Assembly: GCA_963775445.1 (NCBI GenBank)
Contig: CAVZIT010000004.1
Location: forward strand, 682,001-746,000
Length of the DNA: 64,000 bases
Direction of reading: 5' to 3'
Source of the DNA: Dokdonella_A sp963775445
Lineage (GTDB): Bacteria; Pseudomonadota; Gammaproteobacteria; Xanthomonadales; Rhodanobacteraceae
Under the pieces are notes generated by a model. The model was not told the origin of the DNA. It saw only the letters and a list, made by a program, of their open reading frames with translations, and made no database searches. How positions within the stretch are numbered: position 1 is the first letter of the stretch; each line of letters begins with the position of its first letter. Positions 27,215 to 36,035 of this stretch are shown here, in pieces. The position numbers and the translations under genes are program-made.

Positions 27215-28104
27215 AAGCGGCAGGATGGAGTGCCTGGCCGGCACCGGCCAAGCTCAATCTTTTCCTGCATATCCTGGGTCGGCGCACGGATGGTTATCAC
27301 CTGCTGCAAACCTGTTACCAGATTCTGGACTGGGGCGATCGAATCCACCTGCGCGTGCGTGAAGATGGATTGCTGCGGCATCAGAACCTGCCGGCCGCCA
27401 TCAATGCCGAAGAGGAACTGTGCCTGCGCGCAGCTGCCGCATTGCGCGCGGCCAGCGGGTGCGAACTCGGCGTCGATATCGCGATCGACAAGAACATTCC
27501 CGTGGGCGCCGGCTTGGGAGGCGGCAGCTCCGATGCCGCGACCACGCTGGTCGCGCTCAACCTGCTCTGGGGGCTCGGCCTCGATATACGCTCGCTCAGC
27601 CGGATTGCCCTTGACGTTGGCGCGGACGTGCCGGTTTTCGTCGGCGGGCGGAGCGCCTGGGCCGAAGGCATCGGAGAGGTATTGGTTCCGATGGACCTCG
27701 CTCCGAGGTGGTATCTGTTGATCGATGCCGGGGTCAAGGTCGCGACAGGCGAGCTGTTCATGGCACCCGAATTGACACGCAACGCGGCGGCCCTGACAAT
27801 TTCAAGCTTCCTTTCTGGCGCATCGACGGTAAATGTGTTCGAACCGGTCGTGTGCGGGCGCTTCCCGAAGGTCGCGCACTCGCTTGATTGGCTGCGCATG
27901 CATGGCGAAGCGCGCTTGAGTGGCTCTGGTGGCTCGGTATTCATGCCCCTCGGATCACGAACGGAGGGCGACTCTCTGATGGCGCGATGTCCCCCGGAGT
28001 GGCGCTGTCACGTGGTTCGCGGCGTCGCGCGCTCGCCACTGCTGGATCAATGCGATGCGTGGATGCAACAGGCGGTTTCGGATGGGGCGTCGCCAAGTTG
28101 GTAA
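27211..28104 (+). CDS. ispE: 4-diphosphocytidyl-2-C-methyl-D-erythritol kinase
   Basis: This 297-residue GHMP kinase of the non-mevalonate isoprenoid pathway phosphorylates CDP-methylerythritol. The substrate motif PAPAKLNLFLHI opens the protein, the GHMP ATP-binding loop is PVGAGLGGGSSDAA near residue 100, and a C-terminal GSGGSVFMPL loop follows. The ATG overlaps the lolB stop by 4 bases. The 3' end is odd: the last seven codons and the TAA stop (28102-28104) lie inside the tRNA-Gln gene that begins at 28083, so 22 bases are shared. Confidence 0.96.
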   Translation: MKAAGWSAWPAPAKLNLFLHILGRRTDGYHLLQTCYQILDWGDRIHLRVREDGLLRHQNLPAAINAEEELCLRAAAALRAASGCELGVDIAIDKNIPVGAGLGGGSSDAATTLVALNLLWGLGLDIRSLSRIALDVGADVPVFVGGRSAWAEGIGEVLVPMDLAPRWYLLIDAGVKVATGELFMAPELTRNAAALTISSFLSGASTVNVFEPVVCGRFPKVAHSLDWLRMHGEARLSGSGGSVFMPLGSRTEGDSLMARCPPEWRCHVVRGVARSPLLDQCDAWMQQAVSDGASPSW

Positions 28105-28155
28105 GGCACGGGGTTTTGATCCCCGCATTCGCAGGTTCGAGTCCTGCCGCCCCAG
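28083..28155 (+). tRNA. tRNA-Gln (TTG)
   Basis: The cloverleaf is complete: acceptor TGGGGCG (28083-28089) pairs with CGCCCCA (28148-28154), discriminator G at 28155, and the anticodon stem CGGGG/CCCCG encloses TTTTGAT with anticodon TTG at 28116-28118. The T-loop TTCGAGT is normal. CCA is not encoded. The first 22 bases overlap the ispE coding end. Confidence 0.97.
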
Positions 28156-28217
28156 TCATCCCGCTGGCTGCGATAGCCGATCGATCGGCACTCGCCGGGT
28201 GGGTGGCGCAGCGGATC

Positions 28218-28240
28218 GAAAAGTCCATGAGGGACTTTTT
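28218..28240 (+). terminator. Terminator-like hairpin after tRNA-Gln
   Basis: AAAAGTCC (28219-28226) pairs with GGACTTTT (28232-28239) around a five-base loop, and the T-run continues to 28240. It lies between tRNA-Gln and prs. It could end the ispE-tRNA transcript or act as a partial terminator or processing site for read-through into prs. Confidence 0.6.
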
Positions 28241-28299
28241 CGAAAACCTGCTATTCGAGACATTTGTCGTTTGAGCGGACCAGCTCGGCGGGGTGAAAA

Positions 28300-29268
28300 G
28301 TGAACACCAAGGTAGACGCGGCAGGCATCCTGGTCTTTACCGGCAATGCCAATCGCACGCTTGCCACGGCGATTTGCGAGGAGCTCAACGTGCCAGTCGG
28401 GAAGGCCATGGTCGGCCGCTTCAGTGATGGCGAGGTGCAGGTCGAGATCGAGGAGAACGTGCGGCAGCAGGAAGTGTTCGTGCTGCAGTCGACCTGCGCG
28501 CCGACGGCCGACAATTTCATGGAATTGCTGGTGCTGGTCGACGCGCTCAAGCGCGCTTCGGCTGCGTGTGTCACGGCGGTTCTGCCTTACTTTGGGTATG
28601 CGAGGCAGGATCGCCGTCCGCGTTCGGCGCGCGTGCCAATCACCGCCAAGGTCGCCGCGCGCATGATCGGTGCAGTCGGCACCGACCGGGTCCTTACGGT
28701 CGATCTGCACGCGGACCAGATACAGGGTTTCTTCGATATTCCGCTGGACAATGTCTATGCCTCGCCGGTGCTGCTTGCGGACATCTGGCGTTACTACGGG
28801 TCGGATGAAATCATTGTCGTTTCGCCCGACGTCGGTGGCGTGGTACGCGCCCGGGCCATCGCCAAGCGTCTCGATGATGCCGATCTCGCGATCATCGACA
28901 AGCGCCGTCCCCGGGCGAACGAGTCGATCGTCATGAACATCATCGGCGACGTCGCGGACAAGGTCTGCGTCATTGTCGACGATATCGTGGATACCGCCGG
29001 CACGTTGTGCTCTGCCGCCGCAGCGTTGAAAAGCAGCGGTGCCCGAAAGGTCGTCGCCTATTGCACCCACCCGGTGCTGTCGGGGTCGGCGATAGCGAAC
29101 CTGACCGTTTCACAACTCGACGAATTGGTGGTTACCGACACCATCCCGCTGAGCCCGAGCGCGCAAGGCTGCGAGAAGATCCGCCAGTTGTCGGTGGCGG
29201 AATTGCTTGGCGAGACGATACGCCGCATCGCATTCGGCGAATCGGTCAGTTCGCTGTACGTGGATTGA
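28300..29268 (+). CDS. prs: Ribose-phosphate pyrophosphokinase
   Basis: This 322-residue PRPP synthase makes phosphoribosyl pyrophosphate from ribose-5-phosphate and ATP. The ATP-region YFGYARQDRRPR, the metal-binding VDLHADQIQGFF and the PRPP-binding loop VIVDDIVDTAGTL are intact. It starts with GTG at 28300, preceded by CGGGGTGA; no ATG start gives the standard length. Expected to be hexameric and cytoplasmic. It lies 145 bp after tRNA-Gln, with the terminator-like hairpin between them. Confidence 0.96.
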   Translation: MNTKVDAAGILVFTGNANRTLATAICEELNVPVGKAMVGRFSDGEVQVEIEENVRQQEVFVLQSTCAPTADNFMELLVLVDALKRASAACVTAVLPYFGYARQDRRPRSARVPITAKVAARMIGAVGTDRVLTVDLHADQIQGFFDIPLDNVYASPVLLADIWRYYGSDEIIVVSPDVGGVVRARAIAKRLDDADLAIIDKRRPRANESIVMNIIGDVADKVCVIVDDIVDTAGTLCSAAAALKSSGARKVVAYCTHPVLSGSAIANLTVSQLDELVVTDTIPLSPSAQGCEKIRQLSVAELLGETIRRIAFGESVSSLYVD

Positions 29269-29410
29269 TTACCGCGTTCGCGGGGCTCGTGGTAAACTTA
29301 TGGGTTGCATCGGCGCCAGCTCCATCGCGTGGAGCCCCGGTTGCCGAGGAACAACTCGTTTCGTTACGTGCTATCCGCCGCTGGCGGTCAATTCCATCGA
29401 GGCAACAGCA

Positions 29411-30130
29411 ATGGCAGCAATTCATGAAATTCCGGTGCAGAGCCGCGATAGCGGGGGAAAGGGTGCGAGCCGTCGCCTGCGTCGCACGGGCAAGGTGCCG
29501 GCCATCGTCTATGGCGCGCATCTCGATCCGGTGAGCGTCCAGCTCGACCACAAGGACATTCTGCTCGCCACCAAGCACGAGTGGTTCTATTCATCGATCC
29601 TTGATCTGAACCTCGACGGTGACTGCCAGAAGGTGCTGCTGCGCGATATGCAGCGGCACCCGTTCAAGATGCAGATACTGCATCTGGACTTCCAGCGCAT
29701 CAGCGAGAACGAGAAGATACGCTTGCGTGTTCCGCTGCATTTCCTGAATCAGGAAAAGTCGCCGGCAGGCAAGGCCTCGGGTGTCGTCGTCATGCACGAA
29801 TTGACGGATATCGAAATCGCCTGCTTGCCGCGGGACCTGCCGGAGTACATCGAGGTCGATCTGGCGAACATAGACACGGGCGACATCGTGCACCTGTCCG
29901 AGATCAAGATGCCGCCGGGCGTCGAAGTTCCCGAGCTGCGTTTCGGCAGGGAACACGACATTGCAGTAGTCGTGGTCCGCGAGATCCGGGAAGAGGTCGA
30001 GGAAGTGCCCGAGACCGCGGAAGGCGCGGTCGCTTCAGCTGTGCCGGGAGCGGTCCCGGCGTCGACATCCGAGGGGCAACCCTCGGCGGCCCCGGCAGGG
30101 AAGGACGACAGCAAGGAAGACAAGAAGTAG
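29411..30130 (+). CDS. rplY: 50S ribosomal protein L25, long Ctc form
   Basis: This 239-residue protein binds 5S rRNA at the central protuberance. The N-terminal L25 domain (ASRRLRRTGKVPAIVYG, LLRDMQRHPFKMQILHLDFQ) is followed by the TL5/Ctc beta domain ending near ELRFGREHDIAVVVV. A disordered Ala/Pro/Glu-rich tail closes the protein with KEDKK. E. coli L25 is only the first domain (94 residues); the long form is usual in Xanthomonadales. ATG 29411 begins MAAIHEIPVQ, matching the family. Confidence 0.95.
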   Translation: MAAIHEIPVQSRDSGGKGASRRLRRTGKVPAIVYGAHLDPVSVQLDHKDILLATKHEWFYSSILDLNLDGDCQKVLLRDMQRHPFKMQILHLDFQRISENEKIRLRVPLHFLNQEKSPAGKASGVVVMHELTDIEIACLPRDLPEYIEVDLANIDTGDIVHLSEIKMPPGVEVPELRFGREHDIAVVVVREIREEVEEVPETAEGAVASAVPGAVPASTSEGQPSAAPAGKDDSKEDKK

Positions 30131-30138
30131 GGAGCGGC

Positions 30139-30798
30139 ATGATGTCCGAGCCGGATCGGGCATCGGCGGGTTCCACTATCGATCCGATGCCAGGCCTGAA
30201 GCTCCTTGTCGGCCTCGGCAATCCAGGTGCCGACTATCTGCGAACTCGTCACAATGCCGGGTTCTGGTTCGTCGACGCGCTGGCCGAGCGCGAAGGCGCC
30301 CGTTTTGGCAGCGCGGCAAAGCTGCCTGGCGGCATTGCGAAGATCCGGATCGACGACCAACCGCTACTGCTGTTCCGGCCATCCACTTTCATGAACGATA
30401 GCGGCAATGCCGTGGCTTCGGCATTGCGCTATTGGAAAGTCGCGCCGGAGGAAATGCTCATCGCGCACGACGACCTGGATTTGCCGCCTGGCGCCGTGCG
30501 GTTGAAGTTTGGTGGTGGGCACGGAGGTCAAAACGGCTTGCGCGATGTGATTGCGCATCTCGGGCACGGCGATTTTCACCGTCTGCGCGTGGGAATCGGC
30601 CACCCGGGCCAAAAGGATCGCGTAACGCCTTGGGTCCTCGGGCGTCCGGGCGGTCTCGACGAGGAAGCGATGCTCGACTCAATTGCGCGCGCGCTCGATG
30701 AATTGCCTCAAATCGTCCGCGGCAGGTTCAACGAGGCGATGAAGAGATTGCACACGGTGGCGGGGGAGCGGGAGGTTGGCGACGACAAGGCCGGATAG
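30139..30798 (+). CDS. pth: Peptidyl-tRNA hydrolase
   Basis: This 219-residue Pth recycles peptidyl-tRNAs released by stalled ribosomes. GLGNPGADYLRTRHNAGFW holds the conserved Asn and catalytic His, followed by PSTFMNDSG and AHDDLDLPPG, all intact. The start with a GGGAG site is ATG 30139, which adds 16 residues before the standard MPGLKLLVGLG (ATG 30187, no visible ribosome site). The extension is therefore probably real. It begins 8 bp after rplY. Confidence 0.95.
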   Translation: MMSEPDRASAGSTIDPMPGLKLLVGLGNPGADYLRTRHNAGFWFVDALAEREGARFGSAAKLPGGIAKIRIDDQPLLLFRPSTFMNDSGNAVASALRYWKVAPEEMLIAHDDLDLPPGAVRLKFGGGHGGQNGLRDVIAHLGHGDFHRLRVGIGHPGQKDRVTPWVLGRPGGLDEEAMLDSIARALDELPQIVRGRFNEAMKRLHTVAGEREVGDDKAG

Positions 30799-30900
30799 CA
30801 TCGTTGGCGCTGCGACGCTCGGGGAGACTCAGGACGCTATGCGTGGTTCGGCCCAATTGAGTCATGGTATGGCGTTTCCTGAAATACTGCTGGATCCATC

Positions 30901-31992
30901 ATGAGCATCAAATGCGGCATCGTCGGATTGCCCAACGTCGGCAAATCCACCCTTTTCAACGCCCTGACCAAGGCAGGCATCGCTGCGGCAAACTTTCCGT
31001 TCTGCACGATCGATCCCAATGTCGGTGTGGTGCCGGTACCCGATCCGCGGCTTCGTGAACTCGCCGATCTGGTCAAGCCGCAGAAAATCGTTCCGACGGC
31101 CATCGAGTTTGTCGATATCGCCGGCCTGGTCGCAGGCGCCTCGAAGGGCGAAGGACTTGGCAACAAGTTTCTTGCACATATTCGCGAGGTCGATGCAATT
31201 GCACATGTCGTGCGCTGTTTCGACGACCCGGACATCGTGCACGTTGCCGATCGAATCGATCCGCTATCGGATATCGAGACAATCGATACCGAACTTGCGC
31301 TGGCCGATCTCGAATCGGTCGACAAGTCCCTCAGTCGCACGGAGCGGGCAGCCAAGGCCAACGACAAAGACGCACTCGCGCGACTCCCGGTCCTGCAGAA
31401 ATTACGCCTCGTCCTGAACGAAGGGCGGGGTGCGCGTACCGCCAGTCTTGACGCCGATGAAAAAGCATTGGTTCGCGATCTTTTTCTGTTGACGTTAAAA
31501 CCCCTCATGTTCATTGCCAACGTCGACGAAGCTGGCATTGGTGCCAATCGGTATGTCGATAGCGTGCGCGAACATGCCCGCACCGAAGGCGCCGAAGTCG
31601 TACCGGTATGCGCCGCGATCGAACAGGAGCTTGCGGAACTCGAGGACGCCGACCGCGACGAATTTCTTGCCGATCTCGGGCTGGACGAACCCGGCCTGAA
31701 TCGGGTTATCCGAGCGGCGTACAAGCTACTGGGACTTCAAACCTATTTCACAGCGGGGGAAAAGGAAGTGCGCGCGTGGACTGTGGGCCGGGGCGCTACG
31801 GCACCTCAGGCAGCCGGCGTGATCCATACCGATTTCGAACGCGGCTTCATCCGGGCAGAAACGATCGCGTACGAGGATTTCATCCGGTGCAAGGGCGAGT
31901 CAGGGGCGCGTGAGGTCGGCCGCCTGCGCAAGGAAGGCAAGGATTACGTGGTGCAGGAAGGCGATGTCCTGCACTTCCTGTTCAATGTTTGA
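30901..31992 (+). CDS. ychF: Ribosome-binding ATPase YchF
   Basis: This 363-residue Obg-family P-loop protein hydrolyses ATP rather than GTP. It has the P-loop GLPNVGKSTLFNAL, the switch region TAIEFVDIAGLV, a helical coiled-coil insert around residues 130-200 and a C-terminal TGS domain (YFTAGEKEVRAWT through VGRLRKEGKDYVVQ). It lies 102 bp after pth. It is the last protein gene before the tRNA-Tyr operon. Confidence 0.96.
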   Translation: MSIKCGIVGLPNVGKSTLFNALTKAGIAAANFPFCTIDPNVGVVPVPDPRLRELADLVKPQKIVPTAIEFVDIAGLVAGASKGEGLGNKFLAHIREVDAIAHVVRCFDDPDIVHVADRIDPLSDIETIDTELALADLESVDKSLSRTERAAKANDKDALARLPVLQKLRLVLNEGRGARTASLDADEKALVRDLFLLTLKPLMFIANVDEAGIGANRYVDSVREHARTEGAEVVPVCAAIEQELAELEDADRDEFLADLGLDEPGLNRVIRAAYKLLGLQTYFTAGEKEVRAWTVGRGATAPQAAGVIHTDFERGFIRAETIAYEDFIRCKGESGAREVGRLRKEGKDYVVQEGDVLHFLFNV

Positions 31993-32129
31993 AGTTGAAG
32001 CACATGTCGGCAGCAGGCAATGCCTGACAGGACAATGGGAAATGGGATCGCGTGGCGGCGATGGGAGCTAGCAAGCCGGTGGACAGGGAAACCGACTGCC
32101 AAGGGACCCGTATCAGACCATGGTGAATC

Positions 32130-32158
32130 TTGACAGTCGCTCTCCTCAGCGTGAGAAT
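32130..32158 (+). promoter_or_regulatory. Candidate stable-RNA promoter for the tRNA-Tyr/Gly/Thr-tuf operon
   Basis: A consensus -35 TTGACA (32130-32135), a 17-base spacer and -10 GAGAAT (32153-32158) are followed by GCGCGGC. A GC-rich discriminator just after the -10 is typical of promoters under stringent control. Transcription would start near 32165, about 335 bases before the tRNA-Tyr gene, leaving a long leader. Confidence 0.5.
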
Positions 32159-32393
32159 GCGCGGCTCTGTGTCGGAGGGCTGAATCAGCCATCGCCAGTG
32201 GCCGGCCCGGTACGTGCTGGTTCCGAAAGACAGTTCGAGTCGTCCCGTTGCGGTGCGGGAATTCCCTCGTCGTCCGCTTGCGGCGGCCAATAACATCCGA
32301 GTTCCCGGACGGAGCGACCCAATTTCAGAGGAGGCCAATGAAATCTGCGAGCGTGGCCTTCGAGGGTTTGACGAAATCAGTCGGGAGCGAAAT

Positions 32394-32446
32394 CTGAACG
32401 CGACGCGCAAGCGGCGCGCCCGAAAGCGAAGGAGAGAATTGCCGGA
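32394..32446 (+). repeat. Diverged partial copy of the 163-bp repeat, upstream of tRNA-Tyr
   Basis: Bases 32395-32418 match 32674-32697 of the first repeat unit with one mismatch in 24. The similarity continues more weakly to 32446, ending in a shared CCGGA. This is the only trace of the repeat outside the array and may be its source. Confidence 0.7.
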
Positions 32447-32499
32447 CCTCACCCATCCCCTCGCAGCAACCGTTGTGACAGAGAAATTCGAGGAATGTT

Positions 32500-32585
32500 G
32501 GAGGGATACCCAAGCGGCCAACGGGGGCAGACTGTAAATCTGCTGGCTTACGCCTTCGGTGGTTCGAATCCACCTCCCTCCACCA
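32500..32585 (+). tRNA. tRNA-Tyr (GTA)
   Basis: This is a class II tRNA with a long variable arm. Acceptor GGAGGGA pairs with TCCCTCC, the discriminator is A, and CCA is encoded at 32583-32585. The anticodon stem GCAGA/TCTGC encloses anticodon GTA at 32534-32536. The variable arm runs through TGGCTTACGCC. It is the first gene of the tRNA-Tyr, -Gly, -Thr, tuf operon, equivalent to tyrU of E. coli. Its last 19 bases (32567-32585) are repeated four times downstream. Confidence 0.97.
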
Positions 32586-33237
32586 AGGTATGGCTTGCGG
32601 CACATCCACATGGAGGTGGATGAGAACCACCGAAATGGAAAGTCCTGTTCGACAAATTCGTCTGGAACGAATTTGAACGCGACGCGAAAGCGGCGCGGCC
32701 CGGAGGGCGAAGGGCAGGATGCCCGGAGTAATCCACCTCCCTCCACCAAGGTATGGCTTGCGGCACATCCACATGGAGGTGGATGAGAACCACCGAAATG
32801 GAAAGTCCTGTTCGACAAATTCGTCTGGAACGAATTTGAACGCGACGCGAAAGCGGCGCGGCCCGGAGGGCGAAGGGCAGGATGCCCGGAGTAATCCACC
32901 TCCCTCCACCAAGGTATGGCTTGCGGCACATCCACATGGAGGTGGATGAGAACCACCGAAATGGAAAGTCCTGTTCGACAAATTCGTCTGGAACGAATTT
33001 GAACGCGACGCGAAAGCGGCGCGGCCCGGAGGGCGAAGGGCAGGATGCCCGGAGTAATCCACCTCCCTCCACCAAGGTATGGCTTGCGGCACATCCACAT
33101 GGAGGTGGATGAGAACCACCGAAATGGAAAGTCCTGTTCGACAAATTCGTCTGGAACGAATTTGAACGCGACGCGGAAGCGGCGCGGCCCGGAGGGCGAA
33201 GGGCAGGATGCCCGGAGTAATCCACCTCCCTCCACCA
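32586..33237 (+). repeat. Four tandem 163-bp units, each ending in the tRNA-Tyr 3' end (rtT-like)
   Basis: The four units start at 32586, 32749, 32912 and 33075. Each is exactly 163 bp: 144 bp of unique sequence plus a 19-bp copy of the tRNA-Tyr 3' end including CCA (32730-32748, 32893-32911, 33056-33074, 33219-33237). By eye units 1-3 are identical and unit 4 differs at one base (33176). Each unit has a hairpin CATCCAC/GTGGATG (32603-32622 in unit 1), a 9-bp hairpin CAAATTCGT/ACGAATTTG (32653-32675), and an inverted copy of the tRNA T-arm (32612-32634). The E. coli tyrT operon has 178-bp repeats beginning with the last 19 bp of its tRNA-Tyr gene, processed to rtT RNA; the architecture here is the same. 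Confidence 0.92.
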
Positions 33238-33248
33238 GTGTGCACCAG

Positions 33249-33322
33249 GCGGGAGTAGTTCAATGGTAGAACTTCAGCCTTCCAAGCTGATCATGCGGGT
33301 TCGATTCCCGTCTCCCGCTCCA
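33249..33322 (+). tRNA. tRNA-Gly (TCC)
   Basis: Acceptor GCGGGAG (33249-33255) pairs with CTCCCGC (33312-33318), the discriminator is T, and CCA is encoded at 33320-33322. The anticodon stem TCAGC/GCTGA encloses anticodon TCC at 33281-33283. It begins 11 bases after the last repeat unit and corresponds to glyT of E. coli. Confidence 0.97.
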
Positions 33323-33445
33323 AGAGACTAAGGATGGAAGAGCAAAGGACAGGAGACCGGGCAATACTTAAAGAGGACTCAGGAGATAGAAAAGAGGGAA
33401 TGTCGCAAGACAACTGTCTGGATCCTCCGTCCTGGATGCTTCGAT

Positions 33446-33521
<76 letters not shown>

Positions 33522-33530
33522 TTTGCTTGT

Positions 33531-33595
33531 GCGATCGTCCGTGATCGCGAGAGTCAAGAAGTGGCCATCCATGGCCGCACTGTTCAGAGAAGACT
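33531..33595 (+). repeat. Dispersed intergenic palindrome, copy before tuf1
   Basis: The palindrome core GGCCATCCATGGCC occupies 33563-33576. Its flanks, a GATCGTCCGTGATC segment before and CACTGTTCAGAGA after, closely match those of the copy before rpsN (58657-58713). It lies between tRNA-Thr and tuf1 and would form a hairpin in the leader of tuf1. Confidence 0.7.
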
Positions 33596-33617
33596 TTTCC
33601 CCAGAGGTTCGAACGCC

Positions 33618-34808
<1,191 letters not shown>

Positions 34809-34814
34809 ATCGTT

Positions 34815-34890
34815 GATTAGGCAGCTAATCGAATTGAGCGTTGGTGCGACCATGATGATCGGTTCTTTTCTCGCCGTCATGGAGGACGGC
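34815..34890 (+). promoter_or_regulatory. Two hairpins between tuf1 and tRNA-Trp
   Basis: GATTAG/CTAATC with a four-base loop (34815-34830) and GCCGTC/GACGGC with loop ATGGAG (34873-34890) lie in the 90-bp spacer. Neither has a T-run. They are plausible RNase processing sites separating the tuf message from the tRNA. Confidence 0.4.
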
Positions 34891-34898
34891 AACAGCAA

Positions 34899-34974
<76 letters not shown>

Positions 34975-35079
34975 TCACCGGAGGACAGAAGACGAGTCAA
35001 AGTTGAACCAGAGCTCTTAGTTTCTTTCCTTGATTCATGGATCCCGTTTCTCGCCCATGCTCTTTTTTAGTCGGTCGAT

Positions 35080-35466
35080 ATGAACGCAAAGGTTGCACAA
35101 TCCAGTGGTGTCAGCGGCGCGGACGTGGCGAAGCTCGGTCTGGGCTTGTTGCTGTTCGCGGCGGGCGTCTTTGGCTATTACTACTTCGGCGATTTTTCTT
35201 CGCTGGTGCGCATGGCGATTCTGCTGGCCGGATTAGCGGCAGGCCTTGCGGTCGCGGCATTCACTGGACCTGGGTATTCGGCGCGGCGATTCCTGTCGGA
35301 ATCGCAGTTCGAACTGCGCAAGGTCGTTTGGCCAACCCGCGACGAAACCGTACGCACCACTGCGGTCATCATCGTGGTGGTTATCATCCTGAGTCTGCTG
35401 CTCGGACTGATTGACGTGGTCCTCAAGTGGGCATTGCTCGATCACCTGCTCAAGATGGGGCATTGA
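35080..35466 (+). CDS. secE: Preprotein translocase subunit SecE
   Basis: This 128-residue SecE clamps SecY in the translocon. It has three hydrophobic spans: two near the N-terminus (LGLGLLLFAAGVFGYYYF; MAILLAGLAAGLAVAAF) and the conserved C-terminal span (VIIVVVIILSLLLGLIDVVL). The conserved amphipathic stretch ESQFELRKVVWPTRDE precedes the last span. The three-span form is the E. coli type. The nusG start follows 8 bp after its stop. Confidence 0.95.
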   Translation: MNAKVAQSSGVSGADVAKLGLGLLLFAAGVFGYYYFGDFSSLVRMAILLAGLAAGLAVAAFTGPGYSARRFLSESQFELRKVVWPTRDETVRTTAVIIVVVIILSLLLGLIDVVLKWALLDHLLKMGH

Positions 35467-35474
35467 GGATTCGC

Positions 35475-36035
35475 ATGGCCAAGCACTGGTACGTGGTTCA
35501 CGCCTATTCCGGATTCGAGCATCAGGTCGCACGATCGCTCAAGGAGCGCGTCACGCGCGCCGGCATGGAGTCGAAGTTTGGCGAGGTTCTGGTACCGACC
35601 GAGGAAGTGATCGAGATGCGCGGCGGCCAGAAACGGCGCAGCGAGCGCAAATTTTTCCCGGGCTATGTGCTGGTCCAGATCGAGACCAGCGAATCCGACA
35701 AGGCGCAAAAGATAGACGACGAATCCTGGCATCTGGTCAAGGAAACGCCCAAGGTCATGGGATTCATCGGGGGGACCGCCGATCATCCGTTGCCGATCAG
35801 GGACAGCGAGGCCGATGCGATCCTGCAGCGCGTGCAGGATGGCATGGACAAACCCAAGCCGAAGGTGCTGTTCGAGGCCGGGGAAATGGTGCGTGTTACG
35901 GAAGGTCCGTTCAACGATTTCAACGGCGTGGTCGAGGAAGTCAATTACGAGAAAAGCCGCTTGCGCGTGGCGGTGTTGATATTCGGTCGCTCAACGCCGG
36001 TCGAACTCGAATTCGCGCAGGTGGAAAAAGCCTGA
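35475..36035 (+). CDS. nusG: Transcription termination/antitermination protein NusG
   Basis: This 186-residue protein has an N-terminal NGN domain (KHWYVVHAYSGFEHQV, KFFPGYVLVQI) that contacts RNA polymerase, and a C-terminal KOW domain (GEMVRVTEGPFNDFNGVVEEV) that binds Rho or ribosomal S10. ATG 35475 gives the standard start MAKHWYVVHA. It forms a pair with secE, as almost everywhere in bacteria. Confidence 0.97.
   Translation: MAKHWYVVHAYSGFEHQVARSLKERVTRAGMESKFGEVLVPTEEVIEMRGGQKRRSERKFFPGYVLVQIETSESDKAQKIDDESWHLVKETPKVMGFIGGTADHPLPIRDSEADAILQRVQDGMDKPKPKVLFEAGEMVRVTEGPFNDFNGVVEEVNYEKSRLRVAVLIFGRSTPVELEFAQVEKA

Larger units (their letters stand above)
31993..32499 (+). other. Leader region between ychF and tRNA-Tyr
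   Basis: These 507 bp contain no convincing protein gene. They hold the best promoter match for the tRNA operon (32130-32158) and, 80 bases before the tRNA, a partial copy of the downstream 163-bp repeat (32394-32446). The rest is unremarkable. Confidence 0.6.

Noticed and set aside
32586..33237. CRISPR array
   Set aside because: Whole 163-bp units are identical, with no alternating short repeats and unique spacers and no cas genes nearby.
32500..33237. Prophage or integrative element attachment site at tRNA-Tyr
   Set aside because: tRNA 3'-end duplications often mark att sites, but here five copies sit at an exact 163-bp period with no integrase or cargo between them. The rtT-type explanation fits better.
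32548..33263. Open frames of 75-420 codons on both strands across the tRNA-Tyr repeat array, with repeated peptide blocks
   Set aside because: They arise because the 163-bp unit lacks stops in some frames; 163 is not a multiple of three, so reading shifts between units. They also include antisense translations of tRNA genes. No start sites or families support them.
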